Part shown: in pieces, positions 14,205-22,352 of the stretch
Numbering within the stretch: position 1 is the stretch's first letter
Layout of the letters: each line of letters opens with the position of its first letter
Assembly: GCA_035478435.1 (NCBI GenBank)
Contig: DATIJT010000020.1
Span: 1 to 64,000 of the forward strand
Direction: 5' to 3'
From: DATLRC01 sp035478435
GTDB taxonomy: Bacteria; Patescibacteriota; Saccharimonadia; Saccharimonadales; UBA4665
DNA: 64,000 bases
Program-made: the position numbers and the translations under genes
The notes under the pieces: model-generated
What the model saw: only the letters and a program-made list of their open reading frames with translations
What the model was told of the DNA's origin: nothing
Databases searched by the model: none

Positions 14205-16403
14205 CTACTGGTTCAAGTACGTGTCTCGGTCAGATTCCGCAAGTTCCGGTTCGCCCGCTTCAGCCCCGCCAAAGACTTCATCGAGCGAACTGACTAAGAC
14301 TTCGCGCGGGCGGGAGCCGTCGGCTTGGCCAACTATGCCCTGTTCTTCCATGGTTTCGACTAGCCTGGCTGCCCGGCCGTAGCCAATACGTAAACGCCGT
14401 TGCAACAAGCTGGTGCTGGCTTTGCGGTTTTCTATGACTACCCTTACGGCGTCGCGCCACATGTCATCGTCGGCATCGTTAGCGCCGTAATCGGCTACCA
14501 CGCCGCCTTTACCGCTTATTTGGACCGGCTGGCTAATGACCTCGTCGTCGTATTGCGGCGGCCGCTGCATACGGATGAAGTCGGTGATCTTAGCCGTTTC
14601 GTCATCGCCTATAAAAGCGCCTTGGATACGCTTGGGCTTAGGCATATCGGCCGTCGTAAACAGCATGTCACCCTGCCCCAGCAACTTCTCGGCGCCGATC
14701 CCATCGATTATAGTCCGCGAATCTACCTGACTGGCAGTGGTAAAGGCTACGCGAGCGGGAATGTTGGCTTTGATGAGCCCGGTTATGACGTCTACACTCG
14801 GCCGCTGGGTAGCCAGCACCAGGTGGATGCCCACAGCGCGGGCTTTTTGGGCAATGCGTACGATCAAGGCTTCAACATCGCGGGCGGCCATCATCATCAG
14901 GTCGGCCAACTCGTCGATCACGATCACGATGTAGGGCATGCCGGCCTCTTGTTTGACGGCGTTGTATTCGCCGATGTTACGCTTGCCGGCTTCGGCCAGT
15001 GCCCGGTAGCGACGCTCCATTTCGGCTACTGCCCACTTCAGCGCGCTAATGCACTTTTCGGGCTCAGTGATCACCGGCGCCAAGAGGTGTGGCATGTCAT
15101 CATAAGGCTTCAATTCAACTTGTTTCGGGTCTACCAAAATCAGCTTTAGGTCCGAGGGACTGTTGCGATACAGCAGGCTGGTTAGGACGGCATTGATCAT
15201 CACCGATTTACCCGAGCCGGTTTGGCCGGCTACCAACAAGTGCGGCATTTTATCTAGATCGGCTACGATGGACGAACCGGAAATGTCCTTACCAATGGCA
15301 ATCCCCAACGGACTTTGCATGCTCTGCCATTCCGGCGAAGTCAAAACCGAGCTGAGGCGGACGGTAGCGTATTTAACATTCGGCACCTCTATGCCCACCG
15401 CCCGTTTACCGGGGATGGGCGCTTCTATGCGGATAGAATGGGCTGCCAGATCTAGGGCCAGGTTATTTTCCAGGGCCGTGATTTTCGTGAGTTTCACGCC
15501 TGTTGGCGGCTTCAAAGTATACTGCGTAACCCGCGGACCGATGTTGGCGCCTTCCATTTCCACTTCTATATTGAAGTTGCTCAAAGTATCATGGATGATC
15601 TGGGCGTTGCTATTCACATCGCCGGCGTCGGCTTTGTCCTGTTTTTGGTTGAGCAAAGTCAAGCTTGGGAACTGCCAATCTGGGTCACTGGCTACGGTCA
15701 GCGCTTCGTGGTTTTCGCTGGAGGCTAGTTTTTGGGCGGTATTTTTGAGGCTGCTCAACCGGGCAACGTCGCCGACGCTGTGGTGGACTACCGGCACGCC
15801 TTCGTTAAGTTTAAAACTATGCTCTTGGGCCTTGGCTTTTAACTCGGCCAAGTCGGTATCGCCCTCTTTTTTCGGCCTGATGAACAGAGCCAGCAAATCT
15901 TTAGGCGAAACACCGAAAGCAAAGCAAGCAGCCAAGATAGTAATAACTAAAAATAGTAAACTGGCCGGTACTTTATCCAATGCTCCTAAAACAATATTAC
16001 CAACGGTTTCGCCAACAACGCCCCCCTTGCCAATCAAAGGTTGAAACGTACCATTAGGCTGTCCCTCAAAAGCAACGTGCAACCAGCTAGCCGAAAATAG
16101 GAGCACGCACAACATACTGATTAATTTACCCAGAGGAATACGCCGGTCTTCGGCTGTGAATTTGTATACTCCCCAATAAATAAGGGCCACTGGCGTTAAG
16201 TAAGCCGCCCAGCCGAGCGCCCAGTAAGCACCGTGGAATAGCCCTACCGGCAACGACCCGCCGGTGCCGAAGCCGCCAAGCAGCAAGAAAACAGCCAGCA
16301 ATATAAGCGTAACCGCGGCGGTCAGCGCCCAAAATGGCGACGGCTCTACGCTAACCTTTACAGCTTTTTTAGCCTTAGTTTGTTTTTTCTTTTTCTTAGC
16401 CAT
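14205..16403 (-). CDS. ftsK: DNA translocase FtsK/SpoIIIE
   Basis: The 732-aa protein has a Lys-rich N-terminus, four hydrophobic segments (about 24-43, 57-79, 92-110, 146-165), a linker, alpha/beta RecA-type motor domains with Walker A G-Q-T-G-S-G-K-S at 393-400 and a Walker B region (V-I-V-I-D-E-L-A-D-L), and a C-terminal gamma winged helix (~655-715) that reads polar DNA motifs. It moves chromosome DNA through the division septum. Its stop codon lies within the 9-bp target duplication of the neighbouring element, so the insertion left the protein intact. A TATAAT box lies 11 nt before the ATG. Confidence 0.96.
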   Translation of the reverse strand: MAKKKKKQTKAKKAVKVSVEPSPFWALTAAVTLILLAVFLLLGGFGTGGSLPVGLFHGAYWALGWAAYLTPVALIYWGVYKFTAEDRRIPLGKLISMLCVLLFSASWLHVAFEGQPNGTFQPLIGKGGVVGETVGNIVLGALDKVPASLLFLVITILAACFAFGVSPKDLLALFIRPKKEGDTDLAELKAKAQEHSFKLNEGVPVVHHSVGDVARLSSLKNTAQKLASSENHEALTVASDPDWQFPSLTLLNQKQDKADAGDVNSNAQIIHDTLSNFNIEVEMEGANIGPRVTQYTLKPPTGVKLTKITALENNLALDLAAHSIRIEAPIPGKRAVGIEVPNVKYATVRLSSVLTSPEWQSMQSPLGIAIGKDISGSSIVADLDKMPHLLVAGQTGSGKSVMINAVLTSLLYRNSPSDLKLILVDPKQVELKPYDDMPHLLAPVITEPEKCISALKWAVAEMERRYRALAEAGKRNIGEYNAVKQEAGMPYIVIVIDELADLMMMAARDVEALIVRIAQKARAVGIHLVLATQRPSVDVITGLIKANIPARVAFTTASQVDSRTIIDGIGAEKLLGQGDMLFTTADMPKPKRIQGAFIGDDETAKITDFIRMQRPPQYDDEVISQPVQISGKGGVVADYGANDADDDMWRDAVRVVIENRKASTSLLQRRLRIGYGRAARLVETMEEQGIVGQADGSRPREVLVSSLDEVFGGAEAGEPELAESDRDTYLNQ

Positions 16404-16415
16404 AGGTTTTAGTTA

Positions 16416-17039
16416 TTATAACAGTTTATGAACGGCTCCCTGAATAGTCTTGGAACGCAAAAGTTGTTGTAAGGCGTAAGCCATCCTCATGCCTCCAGGT
16501 GGGTTTAACTCACCCGTATATTCTTGCTCTTCCGATTGGTTAACTAATGCTAGGGTATCTTGCCATAAATTACCTAGTCCTACTGAATCTGCAAAGGCAA
16601 AAAATTCTTGAGCAAGATCTGAGTCAGGCTCAGTACCTTTGCAGTAGACTCTTATCTCTACTTCATTTGCAGAAAACAGAAAGATATCGCCGTTAAAAAA
16701 CACTCCATCTTTTTGTTTCGCAAAAGAAATTTGGCCCAAAACTGAGCCGCTTACTTCTTCTCCACCCAGGGCTTGGCCAATTAATTCCGTACCTGTCTCA
16801 TTGAACCAAATAGCATCAATCTTCCCCTTTTCCAAATCCCCTCCCAAAGGAGTACGACTACCTATAACTTGGTCTGGAGCTTCGGTTAGAGAAGCCTCTG
16901 CCCATAAAAATGTATCACTAAGATTAAGGGGGGTAGGATTAGCCTGCGCAAGATTTTCTATGGCAGTAGCGATTCGCGCGTAAGTGTTTCTCGGGAGAGT
17001 TTCACCATGTAAAGGATGCCGATTATGATTGTCTACCAT
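16416..17039 (-). CDS. Orphan hypothetical protein, 207 aa
   Basis: I recognise no family. It is predicted soluble, with a beta-rich middle (G-V-F-F-N-G-D-I-F-L-F-S-A-N-E-V-E-I-R-V-Y) and a helical, basic C-terminus. It is a single-gene unit upstream of ftsK with a consensus-like promoter and a leaderless start. No function is proposed. Confidence 0.65.
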   Translation of the reverse strand: MVDNHNRHPLHGETLPRNTYARIATAIENLAQANPTPLNLSDTFLWAEASLTEAPDQVIGSRTPLGGDLEKGKIDAIWFNETGTELIGQALGGEEVSGSVLGQISFAKQKDGVFFNGDIFLFSANEVEIRVYCKGTEPDSDLAQEFFAFADSVGLGNLWQDTLALVNQSEEQEYTGELNPPGGMRMAYALQQLLRSKTIQGAVHKLL

Positions 17040-17045
17040 AATAAT

Positions 17046-17074
17046 ACTATAGCAATTATTACAACTTTTGTCAA
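17046..17074 (-). promoter_or_regulatory. Extended -10 promoter, leaderless
   Basis: TTGACA (17074-17069), a 17-nt spacer ending TGC, TATAGT (17051-17046), then 6 nt to the ATG at 17039. Confidence 0.8.
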
Positions 17075-17109
17075 TCTGCTAAAGTTTAAATTCCGCCTCA
17101 ATCCTTTGC

Positions 17110-17724
17110 CTAGAAGTCGTCTTCCAAGGTCCTCCTACGAGGAATGGTGTTGTAAGCCGATATTCTGCTAGCTGTACCTACACTGACTACGCTATCGTTT
17201 TTCCTTAAATTTCGGATGGCTTCCCGGTCGTAATCTAGCTTAGTCACTATTCTGCGTAGAGCCATTCCGTAAACCATTGCCCCGCCTCTGCTACCACCAT
17301 TACTGGCCGATATGGGGGCGTACCAAATCTCCGCCTCTAGAGGGCTAACCTTAGATTGCCTGCCAGTATAAGCCGCCGCTTTAAAAGTAAAACCCAGGAA
17401 TTGGCCTATCTGTGCCTGGCTGGCTTTGGTAGTTCGCTCATATCTACCGGGGTTTATTCTCTTCCCCCGTTGTCGAGCATTCAGTAAGCGCTCATACGGT
17501 TCGGCCATTACCGTTAGGCTAATATCATCTACGCGCCCATGAAAACCATCTGGTGTTAATAGGCCTTTCAGTGGGACTCGTCCCAGCCAGGTATCACGAT
17601 CATAGGTGGGGTCTACCAAAGGCGCTATATCGTCCTCGAACGGGTGCAAATCGTCAAGGCGGCCAAAATCCAGTACTCTACCGGGGTATAAATCTTCAAT
17701 TCCTGTTATGGAAGGCCTATTCAT
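17110..17724 (-). CDS. Orphan hypothetical protein, 204 aa
   Basis: I recognise no family. It is a soluble, Arg-rich protein with several Y-x-R-x-T/R repeats and an acidic end. A longer frame starts at 17739, but that ATG lies across the -10 box of the promoter, so I place the start at 17724, exactly 6 nt after TATAAT. It is one of a run of four same-strand orphan genes (16.4-19.1 kb), each with its own promoter. Confidence 0.62.
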   Translation of the reverse strand: MNRPSITGIEDLYPGRVLDFGRLDDLHPFEDDIAPLVDPTYDRDTWLGRVPLKGLLTPDGFHGRVDDISLTVMAEPYERLLNARQRGKRINPGRYERTTKASQAQIGQFLGFTFKAAAYTGRQSKVSPLEAEIWYAPISASNGGSRGGAMVYGMALRRIVTKLDYDREAIRNLRKNDSVVSVGTASRISAYNTIPRRRTLEDDF

Positions 17725-17730
17725 TAACCT

Positions 17731-17759
17731 ATTATACAAACTGTGTGTTTTATGGTCAA
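17731..17759 (-). promoter_or_regulatory. Promoter, leaderless
   Basis: TTGACC (17759-17754), a 17-nt spacer, TATAAT (17736-17731), then 6 nt to the ATG at 17724. Confidence 0.8.
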
Positions 17760-17760
17760 C

Positions 17761-18006
17761 TTATTGTCTGGCTGTATAGATGGTAGTTCTATCTAGCTCA
17801 TCCATCCGCTTTTGGAAATCAGCTATGGCACTATCGATTGGCCTTGTCTGCGGCTTGGGAGCAGAAGTTTGAGCGACAGTCTTTGATCGCGACCAATCCG
17901 CGCTGTATGATCCGCCATCTATCGCGTCTTCTATTTTGTGTCCTTCTTCAGGACACGGATGAGGTATATCTAGTTTATCCGTCAGATACACCTTTGGTAT
18001 TTCCAT
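17761..18006 (-). CDS. Small hypothetical protein, 81 aa
   Basis: I recognise no family. The sequence is polar, with a central low-complexity Ser/Thr/Pro region and a charged helical C-terminus. The frame extends to 18042, but a promoter (TTGATT, 18 nt, TATATA at 18018-18013) places transcription at about 18006, so the ATG there is used and the message is leaderless. Confidence 0.55.
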   Translation of the reverse strand: MEIPKVYLTDKLDIPHPCPEEGHKIEDAIDGGSYSADWSRSKTVAQTSAPKPQTRPIDSAIADFQKRMDELDRTTIYTARQ

Positions 18007-18088
18007 AAGGTATATATAACATCTTATTTGTCTTTTAATCAACTCTTGGGTCTTGGGTCAGCAAACGGGCGCGCATTTCCTGGGATTC

Positions 18089-19093
18089 TTAATACTCAAC
18101 TATCATGCTATTCCCAGGAGCAACTAGAACACTGCTGCGAAAGGCCATGCGGTTAACACCGCCATTAGTCGCTTTCCATTCATCGTAAGGCGGACGGCGG
18201 CCGGCCCAGACTTCTTCGGGGGTATCTCCTTCCAGACTGTATCCAGCCGGGAGTACCGGTTGAGCTTCATACATTCGCTTACTTAACGCCTTCAAAATCA
18301 TAGCTTCATAAATCTTGCGGGCTAATTCTGGATCTTTGACCATTGCTTGATATAACTCATCGGCTTTAGTGGCGGGTAGCGCGATGCTAAATTCGCTCTG
18401 GGCACCGCCCCTGCCGTGCGGATCTCGGTACTCATAAGGTTTTTCTGTAACTATTTTATACAGGACTACTTTAATTGATTCATCTTCAAGCCTTTGTCGG
18501 GATAGACTCTTTAGAGTACTTTTTACGGTGCGGTAGTCATACATATCAGATAATTTAACCACTTCGGTGGCCGGTTCAAGCAGCGTAACCACTTCCGATA
18601 CGCCCGCAGCGGCGTAGTCCTTAGCCTCCTGTTCTTCGTATCCCTTACGATGTATGATAAGATCCGCTACTCCGTCACGGACAGGCTCGTAGGAGGCATC
18701 TAAGCCGGCTCTCGTAGCCTTTTCACCCTTAGAAACTGTTGTCGTACCCTCGCCACCCCTGCCTAAATAATGCTTCGTGGCGAAGTATGTTGAGTTTAGT
18801 AACTCATCGATAGTTTCAGCGTCATAGACTTTTGCTTCAGCCGCTACAGGCTCAGTTTCGGCGGGCACTTGCCTATCTTTCGGGTTTGCTTCGCTGGAAG
18901 TCTGGTGATTTTTGGCACGCCTTTCCAGATATAATGAGCTTACCTCGTTGGCAGTGGCAGCATGCTCAGCAGCTAAGACTGTATTGCCCAATTCTTTGGC
19001 TTCTAATTGCAGATTACGAAAAGCTAACTCGGATTCGGCGACTTCCCGGGCAATTTCTTTGGGAATTGGTGAGAAAGTTTCTGGAGCTGACAT
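18089..19093 (-). CDS. Orphan hypothetical protein, 334 aa
   Basis: I recognise no family. Residues 1-60 form a helical, Glu/Ala-rich segment, followed by a Pro/Glu linker and a globular domain with a Gly-rich stretch (L-G-R-G-G-E-G-T-T-T-V). No kinase motifs follow that glycine loop, so I do not call it a kinase. The promoter upstream is nearly identical to the one before the 153-aa orphan at 55842-56303; the ATG has no Shine-Dalgarno site. Confidence 0.6.
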   Translation of the reverse strand: MSAPETFSPIPKEIAREVAESELAFRNLQLEAKELGNTVLAAEHAATANEVSSLYLERRAKNHQTSSEANPKDRQVPAETEPVAAEAKVYDAETIDELLNSTYFATKHYLGRGGEGTTTVSKGEKATRAGLDASYEPVRDGVADLIIHRKGYEEQEAKDYAAAGVSEVVTLLEPATEVVKLSDMYDYRTVKSTLKSLSRQRLEDESIKVVLYKIVTEKPYEYRDPHGRGGAQSEFSIALPATKADELYQAMVKDPELARKIYEAMILKALSKRMYEAQPVLPAGYSLEGDTPEEVWAGRRPPYDEWKATNGGVNRMAFRSSVLVAPGNSMIVEY

Positions 19094-19116
19094 TTTTATT
19101 CTTTATTACTATCTAT

Positions 19117-19145
19117 ATAGTAGCAAATTATTGCATTTATGTCAA
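19117..19145 (-). promoter_or_regulatory. Extended -10 promoter shared with a distant orphan gene
   Basis: TTGACA (19145-19140), a 17-nt spacer ending TTTGC, and TACTAT (19122-19117). The spacer and -10 match those at 56354-56382 almost base for base. Confidence 0.8.
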
Positions 19146-19228
19146 TGTAATGATTGTTCATACTTATACCAACTGCCAATCTGAAATAAATTCAGGACGA
19201 ACTCCGGCAAGGATTAAAATTGTTTACT

Positions 19229-19255
19229 GGATTCCTGCCTTCGCAGGAATGACAA
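19229..19255. repeat. Interspersed palindromic repeat (GGATTCCTGC type)
   Basis: ATTCCTGC-n4-GCAGGAAT followed by GACA, in the gap between the 334-aa orphan and RNase J. The rest of 19094-19270 holds only a promoter. Confidence 0.65.
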
Positions 19256-19270
19256 ACGTAGCTAGGGCCT

Positions 19271-21316
19271 TTAATCCACTCGTGGGTCTTGGGTTAGTAG
19301 CCGGGCGCGCATTTCCTGAAAGCGTTTTTGCTGTTCGGCGGCCAGTTCTTCAGTAGTTTTGGTGCGGTCGCCGTTAGTAGCCGTCTTAACGTCGCCCTTG
19401 CCGCCAATCACGTTAACTACAGGTATGACGATGGGGCTGCGCTGGGTTTGTTCGAACAAGTAGTGGGTAACATGGTCTTTCAGCTCGGCCTTGAAGCGGT
19501 CCAGGTCCACACGCTTAAAACGCTGGGCCACTGCCCTTTTCAGCTCGATCCGGAGTCCGTTCATGACTTCTTCGTTTTCGCGCATGTAAATGAAACCGCG
19601 GGAGATGATGTCCGGACTAGTCAGCAAGGCGCCATTCTTTTTGTCCACTGTCAGCACCACGGCTACCAGGCCTTCTTCGGCCAGTAACACCCGGTCTTTG
19701 ACGACTACGTTACTGACGATGGCACCGGTTTGGTCAACCAGGATGGTGCCATGCGGTACTTCGCCTTCTGTCTGAATTTTATCCGGAGTTAAGGCGATGA
19801 TTTGGCCGTTTTCGGCATTCACGGTGTTAGCCCTCGGAATGCTTAGTTCTACTGCTAGCTCGATATGGCTTTGTTTAGAACGGTAGGAACCGTAGATCGG
19901 GATGAAGAACTTAGGGCGGGTCATCTGGATCATTTCGGCGTACTCATCGCGGCTGGCATGTCCGGAAACGTGCAGCGGGCCTATACCTTCCAGCTCGTGG
20001 TTAACATGGGTAAAGACATGTACGCCTTTGCGCATTAGGTCATCAATCATAATGCCTATGAGCTTGTCGTTACCGCTTTCCGGGATCGGCGTGGAACTCA
20101 GGATAACAGTATCTTGCTCCTTCATCTTGACATGGCGGTGTTCGCCGGAAGCCATACGCTGCAGGGCACTGCTGGGCTCGCCCTGCCCACCGGTACAGAC
20201 TACTACCAGGTCAGTGTCTTTCATGTTGGCGGCACTGGCTATCGGCACAAAAGTTCCCTTCGGCACCCGCACGAAACCGTGGCGGACAGCCATTTCCAGC
20301 GTGCTCATCATACTGCGGCCATCTAGGGCGATCTTTTTGCCGTGGTGCACAGCCGCATTGATGATCATCTGTATACGGTTAACATTGGTGCTAAAGATAG
20401 CTACGAATATTCGGCCGGGGGCGCGGTCCATAATGTCGATGAAGGTCGGCTCCAGGATGCTTTCGCTGGGGGTACGGCCGAGTCTTTCGGTGGTGGTACA
20501 TTCACTCAAAAGCGCCAACACGCCTTCTTGACCCAACTCTTTCAGTCGCTCCATGTCGCTGCGCTCGTGGTCTAGCGGGTTAGGGTCGAATCGGAAGTCA
20601 CCGGTGTTTATGATCCGGCCGACCGGGGTGTCGAGCACCACGCAAGTGCTACCCGGGATGGAGTGGGTGATGCGCACTAGCTCTACGAAGAATTCGCCGA
20701 TTTTCAGACGTTCATGAGTGTCTTCGTTCATGACGACAGTTTTCAGTTCAAAACCTTCAGGCATAGGCAACCCGAAGTTTTCAAAGATCTCTTCTACGCG
20801 GCCAATGGTAAACTTGGAGCCGTAAATTGGCGCTGGATATTTCGGTACGATGTGCGGCAAACCGCCGATATGGTCAAGGTGGCCGTGCGTCATTATATAA
20901 GCCCTTAGTTTGGGTTTTATCTGGTCCAGGTAAGCGGTGTCAGCGATACCGTAATTAATCCCTGGCAGATCAACGCCTAAGTCATTGCCACAGTCGAGGA
21001 TGACGGCGTCGTTTTGGTATTCCACCAGGATCATGTTCTTGGAACCACCGCCGTCCATACCGCCCAGGCCAATGATTTTTAGCCTCGGCCGGTCATCGAT
21101 CAGGTTGGCTCGTTTAGGTTTTACCGCCTCAGCCGATTGGTATTGGTTGGCCACCCGGATGGCATCCATCTGCGATCTTTTCTGGGCCCTTACGGCTTGG
21201 CCGCGCGACACGCTCAGGTTAGCACCCAGGTTGCCATTTGGCCGGTTCTGGTTTCTACCACCAGACTGATTGTCCCTAGGTAGTTGTTTATAGTTATTGT
21301 TCTTTTTTGGTTGCAT
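19271..21316 (-). CDS. rnj: Ribonuclease J
   Basis: The 681-aa protein has a disordered Asn/Gln/Arg-rich N-terminal extension of ~75 residues, a metallo-beta-lactamase domain with T-H-G-H-L-D-H-I-G-G, a beta-CASP domain (G-R-S-M, then C-T-G-G-Q-G-E-P) and the C-terminal RNase J domain (S-R-G-F-I-Y). RNase J is a 5'-3' exo- and endoribonuclease that drives mRNA decay and rRNA maturation. The start has AAAGGA upstream. With PNPase and Orn it makes up the RNA-decay set in this window. Confidence 0.95.
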   Translation of the reverse strand: MQPKKNNNYKQLPRDNQSGGRNQNRPNGNLGANLSVSRGQAVRAQKRSQMDAIRVANQYQSAEAVKPKRANLIDDRPRLKIIGLGGMDGGGSKNMILVEYQNDAVILDCGNDLGVDLPGINYGIADTAYLDQIKPKLRAYIMTHGHLDHIGGLPHIVPKYPAPIYGSKFTIGRVEEIFENFGLPMPEGFELKTVVMNEDTHERLKIGEFFVELVRITHSIPGSTCVVLDTPVGRIINTGDFRFDPNPLDHERSDMERLKELGQEGVLALLSECTTTERLGRTPSESILEPTFIDIMDRAPGRIFVAIFSTNVNRIQMIINAAVHHGKKIALDGRSMMSTLEMAVRHGFVRVPKGTFVPIASAANMKDTDLVVVCTGGQGEPSSALQRMASGEHRHVKMKEQDTVILSSTPIPESGNDKLIGIMIDDLMRKGVHVFTHVNHELEGIGPLHVSGHASRDEYAEMIQMTRPKFFIPIYGSYRSKQSHIELAVELSIPRANTVNAENGQIIALTPDKIQTEGEVPHGTILVDQTGAIVSNVVVKDRVLLAEEGLVAVVLTVDKKNGALLTSPDIISRGFIYMRENEEVMNGLRIELKRAVAQRFKRVDLDRFKAELKDHVTHYLFEQTQRSPIVIPVVNVIGGKGDVKTATNGDRTKTTEELAAEQQKRFQEMRARLLTQDPRVD

Positions 21317-21343
21317 AAAAATTTATTCCTTTCGTATGCGATT

Positions 21344-21928
21344 TTATTTAGTTGCTTTAATTTTCTTAATAATTAGTGGGATCTTGGCGAAATCATCAAT
21401 CAAAGTCTGCCTCATAGCGCTGTTATAAAGTGCCGCCGCCGGGTGGAACAAAGGCAGGTATATCATGCCTTTATAACGCTTTGGTTGGCCGTGAACTTTA
21501 CTGATTTGCAGATCCGGCAAGAAGCAGTTGAGCGAGTGGCGACCTAACGTCACTACTATCAATGGCTGAATTGCTTCTAGCTGAGCCTGCAAGTATGGCA
21601 AAAATTCAGTTTTTTCGTCAGGGTAAGGATCGCGGTTGTTGGGCGGCCGATATTTGACGATGTTGGTTATGTAAATGTCCCGGCGCTTCAGGCCAATCAT
21701 CTCCAGCATCTCGTTCAAAAACTTACCGGCGGCGCCAACGAATGGTTTGCCCTGCAGGTCTTCGTTCTTGCCCGGCGCTTCGCCCACAAAAACCAGTTCA
21801 GCCTCCGGGTTGCCATCGCCAAACACCATTTGAGTGGCGCCCTTTTTCAGATCCGGGCAAACATTATCGGCGATAATCTTGTCCCGAATCTCATCAAGTT
21901 TTTGCTGCTTCGATTTATGATTAGCCAT
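21344..21928 (-). CDS. Family-4-type uracil-DNA glycosylase lacking most Fe-S ligands
   Basis: The 194-aa protein aligns with family-4 UDGs throughout: F-G-D-G-N-P, motif G-E-A-P-G (49-53), I-V-K-Y-R-P-P-N-N-R-D-P and the catalytic-loop H-P-A-A (162-165). The family normally has four Fe-S Cys in C-x-x-C, K-C-R-P-P and A-A-C. Here only Cys24 remains; the others are an N-terminal non-Cys, Tyr93 and Phe/Leu at ~109-110. It should excise uracil from DNA but without the cluster. The ATG at 21928 starts in the repeat-like TTAGC/GCTAA region next door. Confidence 0.85.
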   Translation of the reverse strand: MANHKSKQQKLDEIRDKIIADNVCPDLKKGATQMVFGDGNPEAELVFVGEAPGKNEDLQGKPFVGAAGKFLNEMLEMIGLKRRDIYITNIVKYRPPNNRDPYPDEKTEFLPYLQAQLEAIQPLIVVTLGRHSLNCFLPDLQISKVHGQPKRYKGMIYLPLFHPAAALYNSAMRQTLIDDFAKIPLIIKKIKATK

Positions 21929-21945
21929 TAGCAATTATCCATTCA

Positions 21946-22352
21946 CCATGCATTAGCGATTAGCCATTTGCGGTTTACTTTCCTTAGACGTATTAACTAT
22001 TTTTTGAAGCATCATTACGAATCGTTGGACTTTTTCTGACAACACATTTATATCTGACGGATTACCTGATAGTTTCGCAATTATTGCCAACCAGTATTTT
22101 GTTTCGGCTGCCTCTTTTTTGGCAATGTAAATTTTATTGATGAAATCTTTTTTAGAAGAAGCATCTTGAGCTTCGGAATAATTAGCACCGATACTAGTAA
22201 CCGAGCGTGTAATTTGACTTATCACCGCTGGCGGCAAAGACAGTTTTTGACAAATTGAGATAACGTCAACACTAAGCTGTATCATCTCTTCAAGTATTTC
22301 ACTGCTCTTCTGGTTTGCCATAACTGCTAATCGTTAATTGCTAATGCATGGC
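21946..22352. repeat. Inverted-repeat-bounded cassette around the four-helix-bundle gene
   Basis: CCATGCATTAGC (21946-21957) followed by GATTAG is mirrored by CTAATCGTTAATTG then GCTAATGCATGG (ending 22351). Related AGC/ATTA-rich repeats extend outward on both sides (21921-21940 and 22362-22378). Confidence 0.6.
21953..22321 (-). CDS. Four-helix-bundle protein (23S rRNA intervening-sequence/S23 family)
   Basis: The 122-aa, all-helical protein matches the family known from 23S rRNA intervening sequences and related to bAvd of diversity-generating retroelements (S-x-x-I-x-x-N-Y-S-E-A-Q ... F-x-x-K-I-Y-I-A-K-K-E-A-A-E-T-K-Y-W-L). These basic pentameric bundles bind nucleic acid; their role is unclear. 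No 23S rRNA or DGR is present here. The gene is bracketed by inverted repeats and its last four residues are repeat-encoded, which points to a mobile cassette. Confidence 0.85.
   Translation of the reverse strand: MANQKSSEILEEMIQLSVDVISICQKLSLPPAVISQITRSVTSIGANYSEAQDASSKKDFINKIYIAKKEAAETKYWLAIIAKLSGNPSDINVLSEKVQRFVMMLQKIVNTSKESKPQMANR

Larger units (their letters stand above)
12839..14213. mobile_element. TIR-bounded element without transposase, 9-bp target duplication
   Basis: The 9-bp direct repeat CTACTGGTT at 12839-12847 and 14205-14213 flanks a 1357-bp segment. Its ends are inverted repeats: GGCGACTATCCC(C)TGATAG followed by (T/C)AAGTA, about 25 bp with one indel and one mismatch (12848-12871 and 14180-14204). 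The right duplication contains the ftsK stop codon. The interior is AT-rich compared with neighbours and holds a NYN-domain gene, a small-RNA-like unit, a 41-aa zinc ribbon and a small membrane protein. A 9-bp duplication fits IS1-, IS4- or IS256-type transposition, presumably supplied in trans. Confidence 0.85.

Noticed and set aside
14400..15149. 249-codon frame antisense to the ftsK motor region
   Set aside because: A shadow of a strongly conserved gene; no independent evidence.
15163..16044. Long open frame (293 codons) antisense to ftsK
   Set aside because: It lies wholly inside ftsK on the opposite strand, has no recognisable domain or ribosome-binding site, and follows from the codon bias of ftsK.
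18089..19093. Gly-rich loop suggested a protein kinase in the 334-aa orphan
   Set aside because: No catalytic Lys, H-R-D or D-F-G-type motifs follow, so the loop alone is not enough.
19902..20531. 209-codon frame antisense to the RNase J gene
   Set aside because: A shadow of a conserved gene with low-complexity translation.
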